Source: VGRW01 sp041498295
GTDB lineage: Bacteria; Myxococcota_A; UBA9160; SZUA-336
DNA: 14,601 bases
Reading direction: 5' to 3'
NCBI GenBank assembly: GCA_041498295.1
Contig: JBGQIB010000115.1
Coordinates: 1-14,601 of the forward strand
The position numbers and the translations under genes were made by a program. This document shows positions 1-7,399 of this stretch, in pieces. Within the stretch, counting starts at the first letter, position 1; every line of letters starts with the position of its first letter. Below the pieces are notes generated by a model. That model searched no databases, was not told the DNA's origin, and saw nothing but the letters and a program-made list of their open reading frames with translations.

Positions 1-670
1 AGAGGGAGGCGCCGCGCAGGCGCTCCTCTACACGATAGTGTGTCACTGCCGCGCGGCCGCGCCGCGTGCGCGTGCTCATGCGTTTGCGGTCGGTGGGGTG
101 CCGCCCGATCGGCGCCTCGACGGTCCCGCCCGCCGCGCGCGGCGCGCCGCGCACGAGCGCGAGATACTCGCGCAACACCGAGTGCGCCTTGAACTGCGCC
201 GCGAGCGAGCGATGCGCCGCGTCGTTCTTGGCCGCGACCAGAACCCCCGACGTGTCCTTGTCGAGGCGATGCACGATCCCCGGGCGCAGCTCGCCGCCGA
301 CTCCCGAGAGATCGCGGCAGTGATGCAGGAGCGCGTTCACGAGCGTGCCGCCGCCGTGACCCGGCGCCGGATGAACCACGAGCCCGGCCGGCTTGTCGAT
401 CACCACCACGTCCGCGTCCTGGTACAGGATCGAGAGCGGCAGCGCCTCGGCCTCGAGCGCGGTCGGCTGCGCTTCGGGAACGGCGCCCACGATGCGCTCG
501 CCCGCGCGCAGTCGGTGTGCGGGCTTCACCACCGCACCCGAGACCGTGACCGCGCCCTGCTCGATGAGTCGCCGCAGCTGCGCGCGCGACAGCGTGGGCT
601 CGAGCTTCGCGAGCGCCGCGTCGAGTCGCTGGCCCGCGAGCTCCGGCGACACGCGGTGCTCGAAGCTCAC
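1..670 (-). CDS. RluD/RluA-family 23S rRNA pseudouridine synthase, C-terminus beyond window
   Basis: This gene encodes a pseudouridine synthase that isomerises uridine in RNA, most likely in 23S rRNA. The visible 223 residues contain an N-terminal S4-like RNA-binding domain (about residues 13-60, beginning GQRLDAAL). The catalytic domain follows, with DKPAGLVVHP at about 92-101 and the family signature GIVHRLDKDTSG at 131-142; the catalytic Asp is D137. E. coli RluD has 326 residues, so roughly the last 100 lie before base 1. I chose the GTG at 670 because its frame gives the S4 domain immediately. It also overlaps the upstream stop as GTGA (670-667), implying translational coupling to the 88-aa gene. 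RluA, RluC and RluD cannot be told apart by eye; S4 plus RPGIVHRLDKDTSG favours the RluC/RluD group. Family certain, exact target unknown. Confidence 0.93.
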   Translation of the reverse strand, partial: MSFEHRVSPELAGQRLDAALAKLEPTLSRAQLRRLIEQGAVTVSGAVVKPAHRLRAGERIVGAVPEAQPTALEAEALPLSILYQDADVVVIDKPAGLVVHPAPGHGGGTLVNALLHHCRDLSGVGGELRPGIVHRLDKDTSGVLVAAKNDAAHRSLAAQFKAHSVLREYLALVRGAPRAAGGTVEAPIGRHPTDRKRMSTRTRRGRAAVTHYRVEERLRGASL

Positions 671-933
671 CAGATGTGCGTCTGAACGCGCCGGTGGCGG
701 TAGACCAACACGTCGACCAGCGCGAAGTCGAACAAGCGCGCGCGCTCCGCCACGCACGGGTCGACGTGGTGAAGGTAGAACACGCGCGCGCGCTCGATGT
801 CGGGCGCGAGGCGCTCGAAGAGATCGTCCTTCTCGAGCCCGATCCGGACCTGGTCGCCCGCGTATGCGGCCACGTCGGAGATCAGCACGCGAGCCAGGCG
901 GCGCGCTCGATCGGGGGTGACGACCGGGTCCAT
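667..933 (-). CDS. Small conserved-looking protein of unknown function (88 aa)
   Basis: Unknown function. The protein has 88 residues with no signal peptide or membrane segment, and is probably cytoplasmic and mostly helical. The stretch RARRLARVLISDVAAY (about residues 9-24) followed by LFERLAPDIERARVFY (38-53) resembles, from memory, a roughly 70-residue module found in uncharacterised deltaproteobacterial proteins, there often attached to zinc-ribbon domains. Here it stands alone; I cannot confirm the match without a search. The ATG at 933 overlaps the stop of the J/HTH gene as TGATG, and the stop overlaps the RluD start as GTGA. The open frame extends to 1011, but that extension lies inside the upstream gene and is arginine-rich, so the later start is preferred. 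Coding status is supported by its exact fit between two coupled genes. Confidence 0.72.
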   Translation of the reverse strand: MDPVVTPDRARRLARVLISDVAAYAGDQVRIGLEKDDLFERLAPDIERARVFYLHHVDPCVAERARLFDFALVDVLVYRHRRVQTHIW

Positions 934-1577
934 CAGTCTCGCCTGGCGGAGCTCTCCCGCATACGGGCAGTGTAACTGTCGGCGACGTGTCCGGCGTCGA
1001 GCGAGAGACACTTGGCGATCTGCTTCAGAAAGCCACGCAGGTAGACCGGCGGTGGCAGCTGGTCGTAGTGGTTGCTCTCGATGGAACGCAGATGGTGCTC
1101 GTTGATCTTGGTCGTGGCCGCAATTTCCTCGAGCTCGATGCCGAGCGACACACGGATGCGTCGCAGCACGTCGCCGTCGAAGATGCCGTTGTCGGGCACC
1201 AGGCCGCCGTCGATGTCCGGCTCCGGCGCGGACTGTCGGGGCGGCGGAACGGGCGCGCGCTCCGCACGCTGGCGCAGCGGCATGGCCGGCGCGGGCGCGG
1301 AAGCCCGGGTCGGCACGCGGACGCGCGGGTCGGCGTGCCGCAGGCGCGCGTCGTACTCCCGGCGCAGGCGCGCGTCGGAGAGCGTCGCGTACGCCTCATC
1401 GATGCGGCGCAGGATCGCGGCGCACTCGTCGGCGGAGAACACCGAATAGGCCGCCGTCGACGAGGGCGAGTAGGTTGCGCGCGCGATCCGGTACGCGCGC
1501 TCGATCTGCTGCGGCGTTCCCTCGGCCGGCGCCTCGAGCAACTCGTAGTAACTCTGCTCGGTGAGAGGTCGCACCAT
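933..1577 (-). CDS. Degenerate J-domain protein with C-terminal RodZ-like helix-turn-helix (HTH_25)
   Basis: The 214-residue protein has two parts. Residues about 8-80 look like a DnaJ J-domain: YYELLEAP, then IERAYRIAR, then IDEAYATLSDARLRREYDA. The HPD tripeptide needed to stimulate DnaK is replaced by S37-P38-S39 within YSPSS, so it probably does not act as an Hsp70 co-chaperone. A proline/alanine/arginine-rich linker (about 82-120) follows. Residues about 131-205 match the Xre-type HTH found at the N-terminus of RodZ, with GDVLRRIRVSLGIELEEIA, then HHLRSIE and PPPVYLRGFLKQIA. No transmembrane helix follows, unlike RodZ, so it may bind DNA or a protein partner in the cytoplasm. Its ATG at 1577 overlaps the stop of the MinD-like ATPase as TGATG, so the two are probably made together. 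Function unknown; domain calls fairly secure. Confidence 0.87.
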   Translation of the reverse strand: MVRPLTEQSYYELLEAPAEGTPQQIERAYRIARATYSPSSTAAYSVFSADECAAILRRIDEAYATLSDARLRREYDARLRHADPRVRVPTRASAPAPAMPLRQRAERAPVPPPRQSAPEPDIDGGLVPDNGIFDGDVLRRIRVSLGIELEEIAATTKINEHHLRSIESNHYDQLPPPVYLRGFLKQIAKCLSLDAGHVADSYTARMRESSARRD

Positions 1578-2566
1578 CACGCACCCAGAAGCTTCTTCAC
1601 GATCCGGCGCACGTAGAGCGCGCCGTCGGAGTGCGGATACGCGAGCACCAACGGGCGGCGGTCCTTCACCGAGCGCCACACGTTGTCGTCGAAGCAGATG
1701 TAGCCGGCGTAGTCGATGTCGATCCCGAAGTACTTCTTGCACACGCTGGTGATCGAGAAGCCCATCTTCACTTCCTCGGTGTCGCGCACCTGATTCACCA
1801 CGAGGTGCGGGCGGAAGGTGTCGAGCACGCGGCGGAAGCGCTCGCCCTCTGCGGGATCGAGCTTCTCGATCGCGCCCAGGAGATCGCCAGGCGTGCGGAT
1901 GCCGCGCTCGTTGCGCTGATCCATCGCCACGCGGATCAGCTCGCGCACGTTCGAATCCGAGAGCGCGCCCGCGAGCCGGCGATAGAACGCGGCGCGCAGA
2001 AATGCGTAGGCATTCTCGATCGCGGTCGGCTCCGGAGTCGTGACCACGAAGCCGTCGTCGGCCTCGAGGAAGAAGTCGATCGTCGAGCGATCGGTGCCTG
2101 CCGCGAGATCGAAGATCACGAGATCCGCAGGCAGGCGGCGCACGGCCTTCAACAGCGCCTGTCGCTGTTCCTGCGTCGTCTCCGCCTTGCCGGTGTGACC
2201 CAGCGCGCCGAGAATCAGCCGCAATCCGGGGATCGGTGTCTCGATCGCGACTTTGTCGAGATCGAGCACGCGCTCCTCGAAGTAGTCCGACAGCGAGACA
2301 CGCTCGCCAGCGCGAACGCCGAGACACGTGTGCAGGTTTGCGCCGCCGAGATCCGCGTCGATCAGGATCACGCGCTTGCCGGAGCGCGCGGCCACCGTCG
2401 CGAGATTCGCGACGAGGAAGCTCTTGCCGATGCCGCCCTTGCCTCCGCCGACCGCCCAGACTCGAGCGACACTAGGAGGTGTCGCGACGACATCGTCGTC
2501 GCGTCCGGGGAGCCCAGGCTCACCCCGTCTAGTGCTCAGCCAGCTCGGCGTTCCGGTCCGGCGCAT
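1577..2566 (-). CDS. MinD/ParA-superfamily P-loop ATPase (FlhG/MinD-like)
   Basis: A deviant-Walker ATPase of 329 residues. The P-loop is VGGGKGGIGKSF (about 39-50), with signature Lys43 and P-loop Lys48. Switch I/Walker A' is LIDADLGGANLH (68-79) and Walker B is LVIFDLAAGTD (149-159). These ATPases form ATP-dependent dimers and position partners on the membrane or nucleoid. GGANLH resembles the GGAN form seen in FlhG/FleN and relatives. No amphipathic C-terminal MinD helix is obvious; the protein ends RRIVKKLLGA. I chose the ATG at 2566, the first start downstream of the HNH gene's body, although no good ribosome site precedes it and it overlaps HNH by 38 bases. Residues 1-33 are arginine-rich and may not be conserved. 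The stop overlaps the next gene as TGATG. No minC, minE or flagellar genes are in view, so the cargo is unknown. Confidence 0.92.
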   Translation of the reverse strand: MRRTGTPSWLSTRRGEPGLPGRDDDVVATPPSVARVWAVGGGKGGIGKSFLVANLATVAARSGKRVILIDADLGGANLHTCLGVRAGERVSLSDYFEERVLDLDKVAIETPIPGLRLILGALGHTGKAETTQEQRQALLKAVRRLPADLVIFDLAAGTDRSTIDFFLEADDGFVVTTPEPTAIENAYAFLRAAFYRRLAGALSDSNVRELIRVAMDQRNERGIRTPGDLLGAIEKLDPAEGERFRRVLDTFRPHLVVNQVRDTEEVKMGFSITSVCKKYFGIDIDYAGYICFDDNVWRSVKDRRPLVLAYPHSDGALYVRRIVKKLLGA

Positions 2567-3128
2567 CCAGGATCGATAAAAATGGACCCCATTCGGGGTG
2601 TGTTTGTGCTGGGGGGACCATGCCAACGATCGGTGTCCAGCGTGGACGCTGCGGCGCACGGAACAATCGCATGCGCGCCTGACGCGGCGTGCGACCTCCC
2701 TTTTGCCGATTGCACTCCACGCAGCTGCAGACCACGTTCTCCCAAGTCGTTCGCCCCCCCTGCGAGCGCGGGATCACGTGGTCGAGGTTCAACTCTGCAC
2801 GCGTCTTCCGCCGGCCGCAATACTGACATGTATTGCGATCGCGTGCGTAGATGTTCGTGCGCGAGAAGCGTACGTGTCTTCGCGGAACGCGGTCGAACAG
2901 CGCGAGCTGAATCACTCGCGGCAAGCGGATGCGGCCCGCGACGGTGCCGATCGAGTGGTCGTCGCTGCGCACTGCCTGACGCCGCCATAGGTCGAACTCG
3001 AATGTGTCGTACCGCTCATCGACGGCCTTCGCGAGGCCCTGATAGAGCAGAATGAAGGCGCGCCGCACCGACGTGACGTGAATCGGCAGAAAGGACCGAT
3101 TCAACACGAGGACGGCTGCGTCCAGCAT
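2529..3128 (-). CDS. HNH endonuclease family protein
   Basis: A 199-residue protein with a zinc-stabilised HNH nuclease domain. C101xxC104 is followed by LNLDHVIPRSQGG (113-125, with D116-H117), TWENVV (128-133, N131), and CVECNRQKG (136-144) as the second Cys pair plus the last Asn. The N-terminal 90 residues (MLDAAVLVLNRSFLPIHVT...) are typical of a widespread chromosomal family of stand-alone HNH proteins of unknown substrate. It begins at ATG 3128, facing rng across a 331-base control region, and its 3' end overlaps the MinD-like gene. It may head the MinD operon. No restriction, phage or intron genes adjoin it, so a mobile or homing role is not supported. Confidence 0.92.
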   Translation of the reverse strand: MLDAAVLVLNRSFLPIHVTSVRRAFILLYQGLAKAVDERYDTFEFDLWRRQAVRSDDHSIGTVAGRIRLPRVIQLALFDRVPRRHVRFSRTNIYARDRNTCQYCGRRKTRAELNLDHVIPRSQGGRTTWENVVCSCVECNRQKGGRTPRQARMRLFRAPQRPRWTPIVGMVPPAQTHPEWGPFLSILDAPDRNAELAEH

Positions 3129-3459
3129 GGAAAGGTACCTTAGCCAGATCGCGGGATTGTCTCAACGCGCGGAGCGGACACGATTCGAGGCTGTGCATTG
3201 ACCGCTCGGGCTGCTTGTTTTACGGTCCGAGTTGACCTCCGACATCCGAGGAATCCGATTTGGCTTCGAGGTTCCCACCTCGGGGGTTCAAGGTTCCAGG
3301 AGGACGCGTTGGCCAAGCACGCTGAGTCGAGCGGCGGCTGCGCTCTGCCCGGAATCCGACCGTCCCTACCACCGCTTTTCACGGTGCGCCGCGCTTCCGC
3401 CGCTGTCCCGAAGGACCGCATGAGCGGAGCTGCGCGCGCGCAACCAAAAGGAATTTTGC
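3129..3459. promoter_or_regulatory. Divergent control region and long rng leader
   Basis: These 331 bases between the divergent HNH and rng genes hold no convincing gene or tRNA. Seen directly: two TTGACC boxes on the plus strand at 3198-3203 and 3232-3237, the first followed after 17 bases by TACGGT (3221-3226), a weak -10. There is a perfect 6-base-pair hairpin CGAGGT/ACCTCG at 3267-3282 with a TCCC loop. The 9-mer GGAATCCGA occurs at 3250-3258 and 3351-3359. A perfect AGGAGG lies at 3298-3303, five bases before an in-frame TTG. If transcription starts near 3230, rng would have a leader of over 200 bases, long enough for RNA-level control. RNase E is known to autoregulate through its 5' leader in E. 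coli; whether that applies here is inference. Confidence 0.45.
3137..3165 (-). promoter_or_regulatory. Candidate sigma70-type promoter of the HNH gene
   Basis: On the minus strand TTGAGA (3165-3160) and TAAGGT (3142-3137) are separated by exactly 17 bases. The -35 matches five of six consensus bases and the -10 matches three of six. Transcription would start only a few bases before the ATG at 3128, making the message nearly leaderless. That fits the lack of a strong ribosome binding site there. Prediction only. Confidence 0.35.
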
Positions 3460-5190
3460 ATGCGAAACGAGATCTTCGTGAACGTCGGCCCGCGGGAGAC
3501 GCGGGTCGCCGTGCGCGAGTCCGACAAGATCGTAGAGCTCCACATCGAGCGGGCGAGCGAGCGCGACGTCGTCGGGGGAATCTACAAGGGTAGAGTCACC
3601 CGCGTCCTGCCCGGTATGCAGGCCGCGTTCGTCGACATCGGCCTCGAGCGGGCCGGGTTCCTGTACGTCGGCGACTACCGCTCGGAGCTCGACGAAGCCG
3701 AGCTCGACGACGACGGCAACGGCCAAGGGCGCGGCGGCCGCCGCGGCAAGGGCGCGCCGCCGCAGATCGAGGACGTGCTCCAAGAGGGCCGCGAGGTCGT
3801 CGTGCAGGTGTCGAAGGAGCCGCTGGGCACGAAGGGCGCGCGCATCACGTCGCGCATCTCGCTGCCCGGCCGACACCTGGTGCTGATGCCGTGGGTGAGT
3901 CGGGTCGGCGTTTCGCGCCGCATCGAGGGCGACCGCGAGCGGCGCCGGCTGCGCGCGATCGTCGAGAAACTCCGCCCGCGCGAGCTCGGCTTCATCGTGC
4001 GCACAGTTTCGCACGGCGTGTCCGAAGCCGACATCAAGGCCGACATCGACTATCTGACCGACCTCTGGACCGACATCCAGAAGCGCCGCGAGTCGATCCG
4101 CGACGTGCCGGCGCTCGTGTACTCCGAGCCGCCGCTGCACCTGCGCGTGTTGCGCGACATGGCGTCACACGAGACCAAGATGATCGTCGTCGACGATCCC
4201 GAGGCGTATGAGGAAATGCAGGCGTTCGTGCAGCGCTTCATGGCTTCGCCGCGCCCGCGTATCACCTACTACAACCACCCGCGACCGATGTTCGACGCGC
4301 TGAAGATCGAGAACGAGATCGAGGAAGGTCTCGGGCGGAAAGTCTGGTTGAAGTCGGGCGGCTACTTGATCTTCGACCAAGGCGAGGCGCTGACCGCCGT
4401 CGACGTGAACACCGGCCGCTACACCGGCGGCCGGGGGCGCAATCTCGAGGACACGATCCTCAAGACCAACCTCGAAGCGGTGCGCGAGATCGTGCACCAG
4501 CTGCGCTTCCGGAACCTCGGCGGACTCATCATCCTCGACCTGATCGACATGGAGAGCGCGGGCAACCGCGAGAAGGTGTACCGGGCGCTCTCCGAGGCGC
4601 TGCGCGAGGACAAGGCCAAGGTCAACATCCTCAAGATCTCCGAGCTCGGGCTCGTCGAGATGACGCGCAAGCGCACGCGCGAGAGTCTCGAGCAGCAGCT
4701 CTGCGCGCCCTGCACCACCTGCGAGGGCAAGGGCTATCTGCAGTCGCCGCAGACGATCTCGAACCGCATCTTCCGCGACATGCCGAAGGCCGCGACGTAT
4801 CTGCACGGCTCGACGCTGCGCATCCAGGCGCACCCGTGGGTGACCGAGATCCTGCTCAGCGTCGGCGCGGAGGGCCTCGCAAGGACCGGCGCGCGCATCG
4901 GCCGTGAGCTGGTGATCGAGGCGGTGCCCGCATATCACCCGGAGCAGTACCAGATTACCTCGGAAGGTCCGCGCGTCGAGCTGCTCGCGCCCCCCGAATC
5001 GGCGGAGCTGCAGTTCGAGGAGACTCCGGATCCGGGTGAGTCACTCCCGCTCGAGGACGACTCGAGCGCGGACGAGCTCGAGGTCGAGTCACTCGCGAAC
5101 GACGCCGACGAGCCGCCGCTCGACGAGCTCTCGGAGCCGAGCAAGGACGAACCAGAGGAACCGACCGGGCCGGATCTGCACGACGCCTGA
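3460..5190 (+). CDS. rng: Ribonuclease G/E
   Basis: An endoribonuclease of the RNase E/G family, acting in rRNA maturation and mRNA decay, 576 residues. The N-terminus MRNEIFVNVGPRETRVAV matches the family. The S1 RNA-binding domain (about 37-130: GGIYKGRVTRVLPGMQAAFVDIG) carries a Gly/Arg-rich insert around 78-101. The metal-binding catalytic Asp residues are D315 in LTAVDVNTGR and D360 in LIILDLIDM. The zinc-link cysteines are in CAPCTTC (415-421). The last 65 residues are very acidic (Asp, Glu, Ser, Pro) and may be a disordered partner-binding tail. It is longer than E. coli RNase G (489 aa) but lacks the long RNase E scaffold, so rng is the best label. The start ATG 3460 has AAGGA (3448-3452) seven bases upstream. 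The permease gene follows after 12 bases, probably co-transcribed. Confidence 0.96.
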   Translation: MRNEIFVNVGPRETRVAVRESDKIVELHIERASERDVVGGIYKGRVTRVLPGMQAAFVDIGLERAGFLYVGDYRSELDEAELDDDGNGQGRGGRRGKGAPPQIEDVLQEGREVVVQVSKEPLGTKGARITSRISLPGRHLVLMPWVSRVGVSRRIEGDRERRRLRAIVEKLRPRELGFIVRTVSHGVSEADIKADIDYLTDLWTDIQKRRESIRDVPALVYSEPPLHLRVLRDMASHETKMIVVDDPEAYEEMQAFVQRFMASPRPRITYYNHPRPMFDALKIENEIEEGLGRKVWLKSGGYLIFDQGEALTAVDVNTGRYTGGRGRNLEDTILKTNLEAVREIVHQLRFRNLGGLIILDLIDMESAGNREKVYRALSEALREDKAKVNILKISELGLVEMTRKRTRESLEQQLCAPCTTCEGKGYLQSPQTISNRIFRDMPKAATYLHGSTLRIQAHPWVTEILLSVGAEGLARTGARIGRELVIEAVPAYHPEQYQITSEGPRVELLAPPESAELQFEETPDPGESLPLEDDSSADELEVESLANDADEPPLDELSEPSKDEPEEPTGPDLHDA

Positions 5191-5202
5191 GCGCGCGCCC
5201 GG

Positions 5203-5961
5203 ATGGACGGATTCTCCCTCCTGGTCGCGGCCGCCGCCTTCGTCACGTCGGTGATCTCGGCCGTCTTCGGGATGGCCGGCGGCATGATGCTGATGGGCCT
5301 CTACGCCGCCACGCTCCCCGTGCAGGTGGCGATGGTCCTGCACGGAGTCACTCAGCTCTTCGCGAACGGTTTTCGCGCCTTCCTGCTGCGCGACCGCTTC
5401 TACGGCGCGGGCCTCGTCTGGTACGGCGTCGGCGCGCTCGCCTCGCTCGCGTTCTTCACGTGGCTCGCGCTGGTCGTCGCGCGACCGGTGATCTTCCTCG
5501 TGCTCGGCGGAATTCCGCTCGCGCTCTCCGCCCTGCCGCGCCGGTTCGCGCCGAATTTCGTTCGGCCGGGCGCCGCGCTCGCCTGCGGCGTGCTCTGCAC
5601 GAGCGGCAGCCTGCTCGCCGGCGTCTCCGGACCGCTGCTCGACGTGTTCTTCGTGCGCGCCGAGCTCGACCGCGTCCAGGTGATCGCCACGAAGGCGTTC
5701 ACCCAGGTGGTCGGGCACCTAATCAAAATTGTGTACTTCGCGTGGCTGCTGCGCGGGCCCGCGCTCGAGATGAACATTCCCCTCTGGCTCTACCCGACCT
5801 TGGTCGCGTGCGCGTTCGTCGGCACGCGCGCGGGCGGCAAGATCCTCGAATCTCTCACGGACGGCGCCTTCCGGCGCTGGACCGGTCGGCTCGTGATCGC
5901 GCTCTCGCTCCTGTATCTGTGCAAGGGCGCTGCCGAGATGGGCTTCTTTCGGGCGTGGTAG
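5203..5961 (+). CDS. TauE/SafE (TSUP) family permease
   Basis: An integral membrane protein of 252 residues with about eight hydrophobic segments in two homologous halves. FGMAGGMMLMGLY (22-34) opens the first half and AGVSGPLLDVFF (139-150) the second; these Gly/Pro-containing helices are typical of the TauE/SafE family. Known members move sulfite, sulfoacetate, sulfolactate or other organic anions, or are uncharacterised; nothing here fixes the substrate. The ATG at 5203 lies 12 bases after the rng stop with no clear ribosome site, so expression may rely on rng translation. A GTG-started transporter follows nine bases after its stop. No sulfur metabolism genes are nearby, so a role in sulfonate export should not be assumed. 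Confidence 0.85.
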   Translation: MDGFSLLVAAAAFVTSVISAVFGMAGGMMLMGLYAATLPVQVAMVLHGVTQLFANGFRAFLLRDRFYGAGLVWYGVGALASLAFFTWLALVVARPVIFLVLGGIPLALSALPRRFAPNFVRPGAALACGVLCTSGSLLAGVSGPLLDVFFVRAELDRVQVIATKAFTQVVGHLIKIVYFAWLLRGPALEMNIPLWLYPTLVACAFVGTRAGGKILESLTDGAFRRWTGRLVIALSLLYLCKGAAEMGFFRAW

Positions 5962-5970
5962 CCTCGGCTC

Positions 5971-7362
5971 GTGACGACCGCCGAGAGCACGCGCACCTCC
6001 GTCGCAGCCGGCGTCACGGCCGCACCGCGCGCGGAGACGCCGCCGCTCTCTTGGCTCGCGATCTTCGACTACGTCGCGCCGACCTTCGGGCTCGGCTTCA
6101 TGTTCCTGATGATCGGGATCTACCTGATGAAGTTCGCGACCGACGTGCTGGGCATGTCGGCCGCGGCCATGGGCGGGATTCTGCTGTTCGCGCGTGTCTG
6201 GGACGCGATCGCGGACCCGATCGCGGGTTACCTCTCCGATCGCACGAACACGCGCCTCGGCCGGCGCCGTCCGTGGCTGCTCGCGTCGATCCTCCCGCTC
6301 GCAGTCACCTTCCTGCTGCTCTGGACGCCGCCGCGCGACGTGAGTCCGACGACCCTGTTCTTGTGGATGGGCGCGATGGTCGTGCTCTTCTACACCGCGT
6401 CCACGGTGATCATCATCCCGCACACCGCGCTCGGCGCGGAGCTCACCGACAGTTACCACGATCGCACGCGCATCTTCGGCGGGCGGCACGCAATCTGGAC
6501 GATCGGGTCGTTCGCCGCGGTCGCGGGACTCAACGAACTGACTCACTCGAGCGACCCGCGCGCGACCTCGATTTCGTTCGCGATCGGCGCCGCAGCAGTG
6601 ACTGCGCTGCTCACGCTCTGGACCGTCTGGCGCCTGCGCGAGCGCCCCGAGTTCCAGGGGCGCGGAGCCACGCGGGCGTACGCCGCCTTCCGCGATGTCT
6701 GGCGGAATCCGCATGCGCGTCTGCTCCTGACCGTGTTCGGCATCGAGAGCCTGGGGGCGGCGACGATCGCCGTGCTCACGCTCTACGTCGCCGAGTACGT
6801 GCTGAAGCGCCCGGGGATCGGCCCGCCGGCGATCGGCGTGTACATGCTGGCGAGCGTCCTGTTCGTTCCGGTGTGGCTGCCGCTCTCGCGCCGCTTCGGC
6901 AAGAAGGCGCTCTGGCTCGCGTCGATGCTGCTCACGGCCGTCTCCTTCGGGGCAATGATCTTCCTCTCGGAAGGGACAGTCACTCTGCTCATGGTGCTGG
7001 CCTTCGCGGCCGGCACCGCGGCGAGTTGCGGCGCGATGATGGCCCCGTCGATCCAGGCCGACGTGATCGACTGGGATGAGCACGCCACCGGCGAGCGCAA
7101 GGAAGGCTCCTACTTCGCGGCCTGGAACTTCGTGTTCAAGGTCGCGACCGGAGTCACGCAAGGCCTGACGGGCGTGGTGCTCACGTATTCGGGCTATGTG
7201 CCCAACGTCGAGCAGACCGAGCGCGTGAAATTCACGATCCTCGCGCTCTACGGCCTGTTCCCGATGGCCTGCTATCTGATCGGCGCGCTGCTCTTCGCGC
7301 GCTTCCGGCTCGACGAGGCCGGTTACGCGGAGATCCGTACGGAGCTCGACTCGCGCCGCTAG
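5971..7362 (+). CDS. MFS transporter of the GPH (MelB-like) cation symporter family
   Basis: A 12-helix transporter of 463 residues. Family marks are RVWDAIADPIAGYLSDRTN (75-93) with LGRRRPWLL (96-104) in the first cytoplasmic loop, IPHTALGAEL (149-158) followed by DRTRIFGGR (164-172), and a central ADVIDWDEHATGERKEGS (363-380) as in glycoside-pentoside-hexuronide:cation symporters. MelB relatives co-transport sugars with Na+ or H+. Many GPH-like proteins in environmental bacteria have unknown substrates, and no sugar-metabolism gene is nearby. Residues 1-26 form a soluble Ala/Thr-rich N-terminal extension. GTG at 5971 is the first in-frame start, nine bases after the TauE stop; no strong ribosome site is visible. 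It is probably the last gene of the rng operon, as a GC-rich hairpin spacer and a convergent gene follow. Confidence 0.88.
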   Translation: MTTAESTRTSVAAGVTAAPRAETPPLSWLAIFDYVAPTFGLGFMFLMIGIYLMKFATDVLGMSAAAMGGILLFARVWDAIADPIAGYLSDRTNTRLGRRRPWLLASILPLAVTFLLLWTPPRDVSPTTLFLWMGAMVVLFYTASTVIIIPHTALGAELTDSYHDRTRIFGGRHAIWTIGSFAAVAGLNELTHSSDPRATSISFAIGAAAVTALLTLWTVWRLRERPEFQGRGATRAYAAFRDVWRNPHARLLLTVFGIESLGAATIAVLTLYVAEYVLKRPGIGPPAIGVYMLASVLFVPVWLPLSRRFGKKALWLASMLLTAVSFGAMIFLSEGTVTLLMVLAFAAGTAASCGAMMAPSIQADVIDWDEHATGERKEGSYFAAWNFVFKVATGVTQGLTGVVLTYSGYVPNVEQTERVKFTILALYGLFPMACYLIGALLFARFRLDEAGYAEIRTELDSRR

Positions 7363-7399
7363 GCAACTGCGCTCGCCTGCGGCTCGCTGCGCGCGGCTC

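Noticed and set aside
1631..3055. 474-codon open frame on the plus strand
   Set aside because: Antisense to the MinD-like and HNH genes, with low-complexity composition typical of a GC-rich shadow.
2529..3128. HNH gene as homing or phage/restriction nuclease
   Set aside because: No intron, phage, methyltransferase or repeat borders, and composition like its neighbours. It fits a widespread chromosomal HNH family.
3230..3300. Possible tRNA-like segment (GGTTCAAGGTTCC)
   Set aside because: No acceptor stem, anticodon arm or CCA-compatible pairing could be built around it.
3309..3593. TTG-started ORF with perfect AGGAGG upstream of rng
   Set aside because: The ORF overlaps rng by over 130 bases, is Arg-rich and has no recognisable motif. 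Kept only as a possible leader signal, not as a gene.
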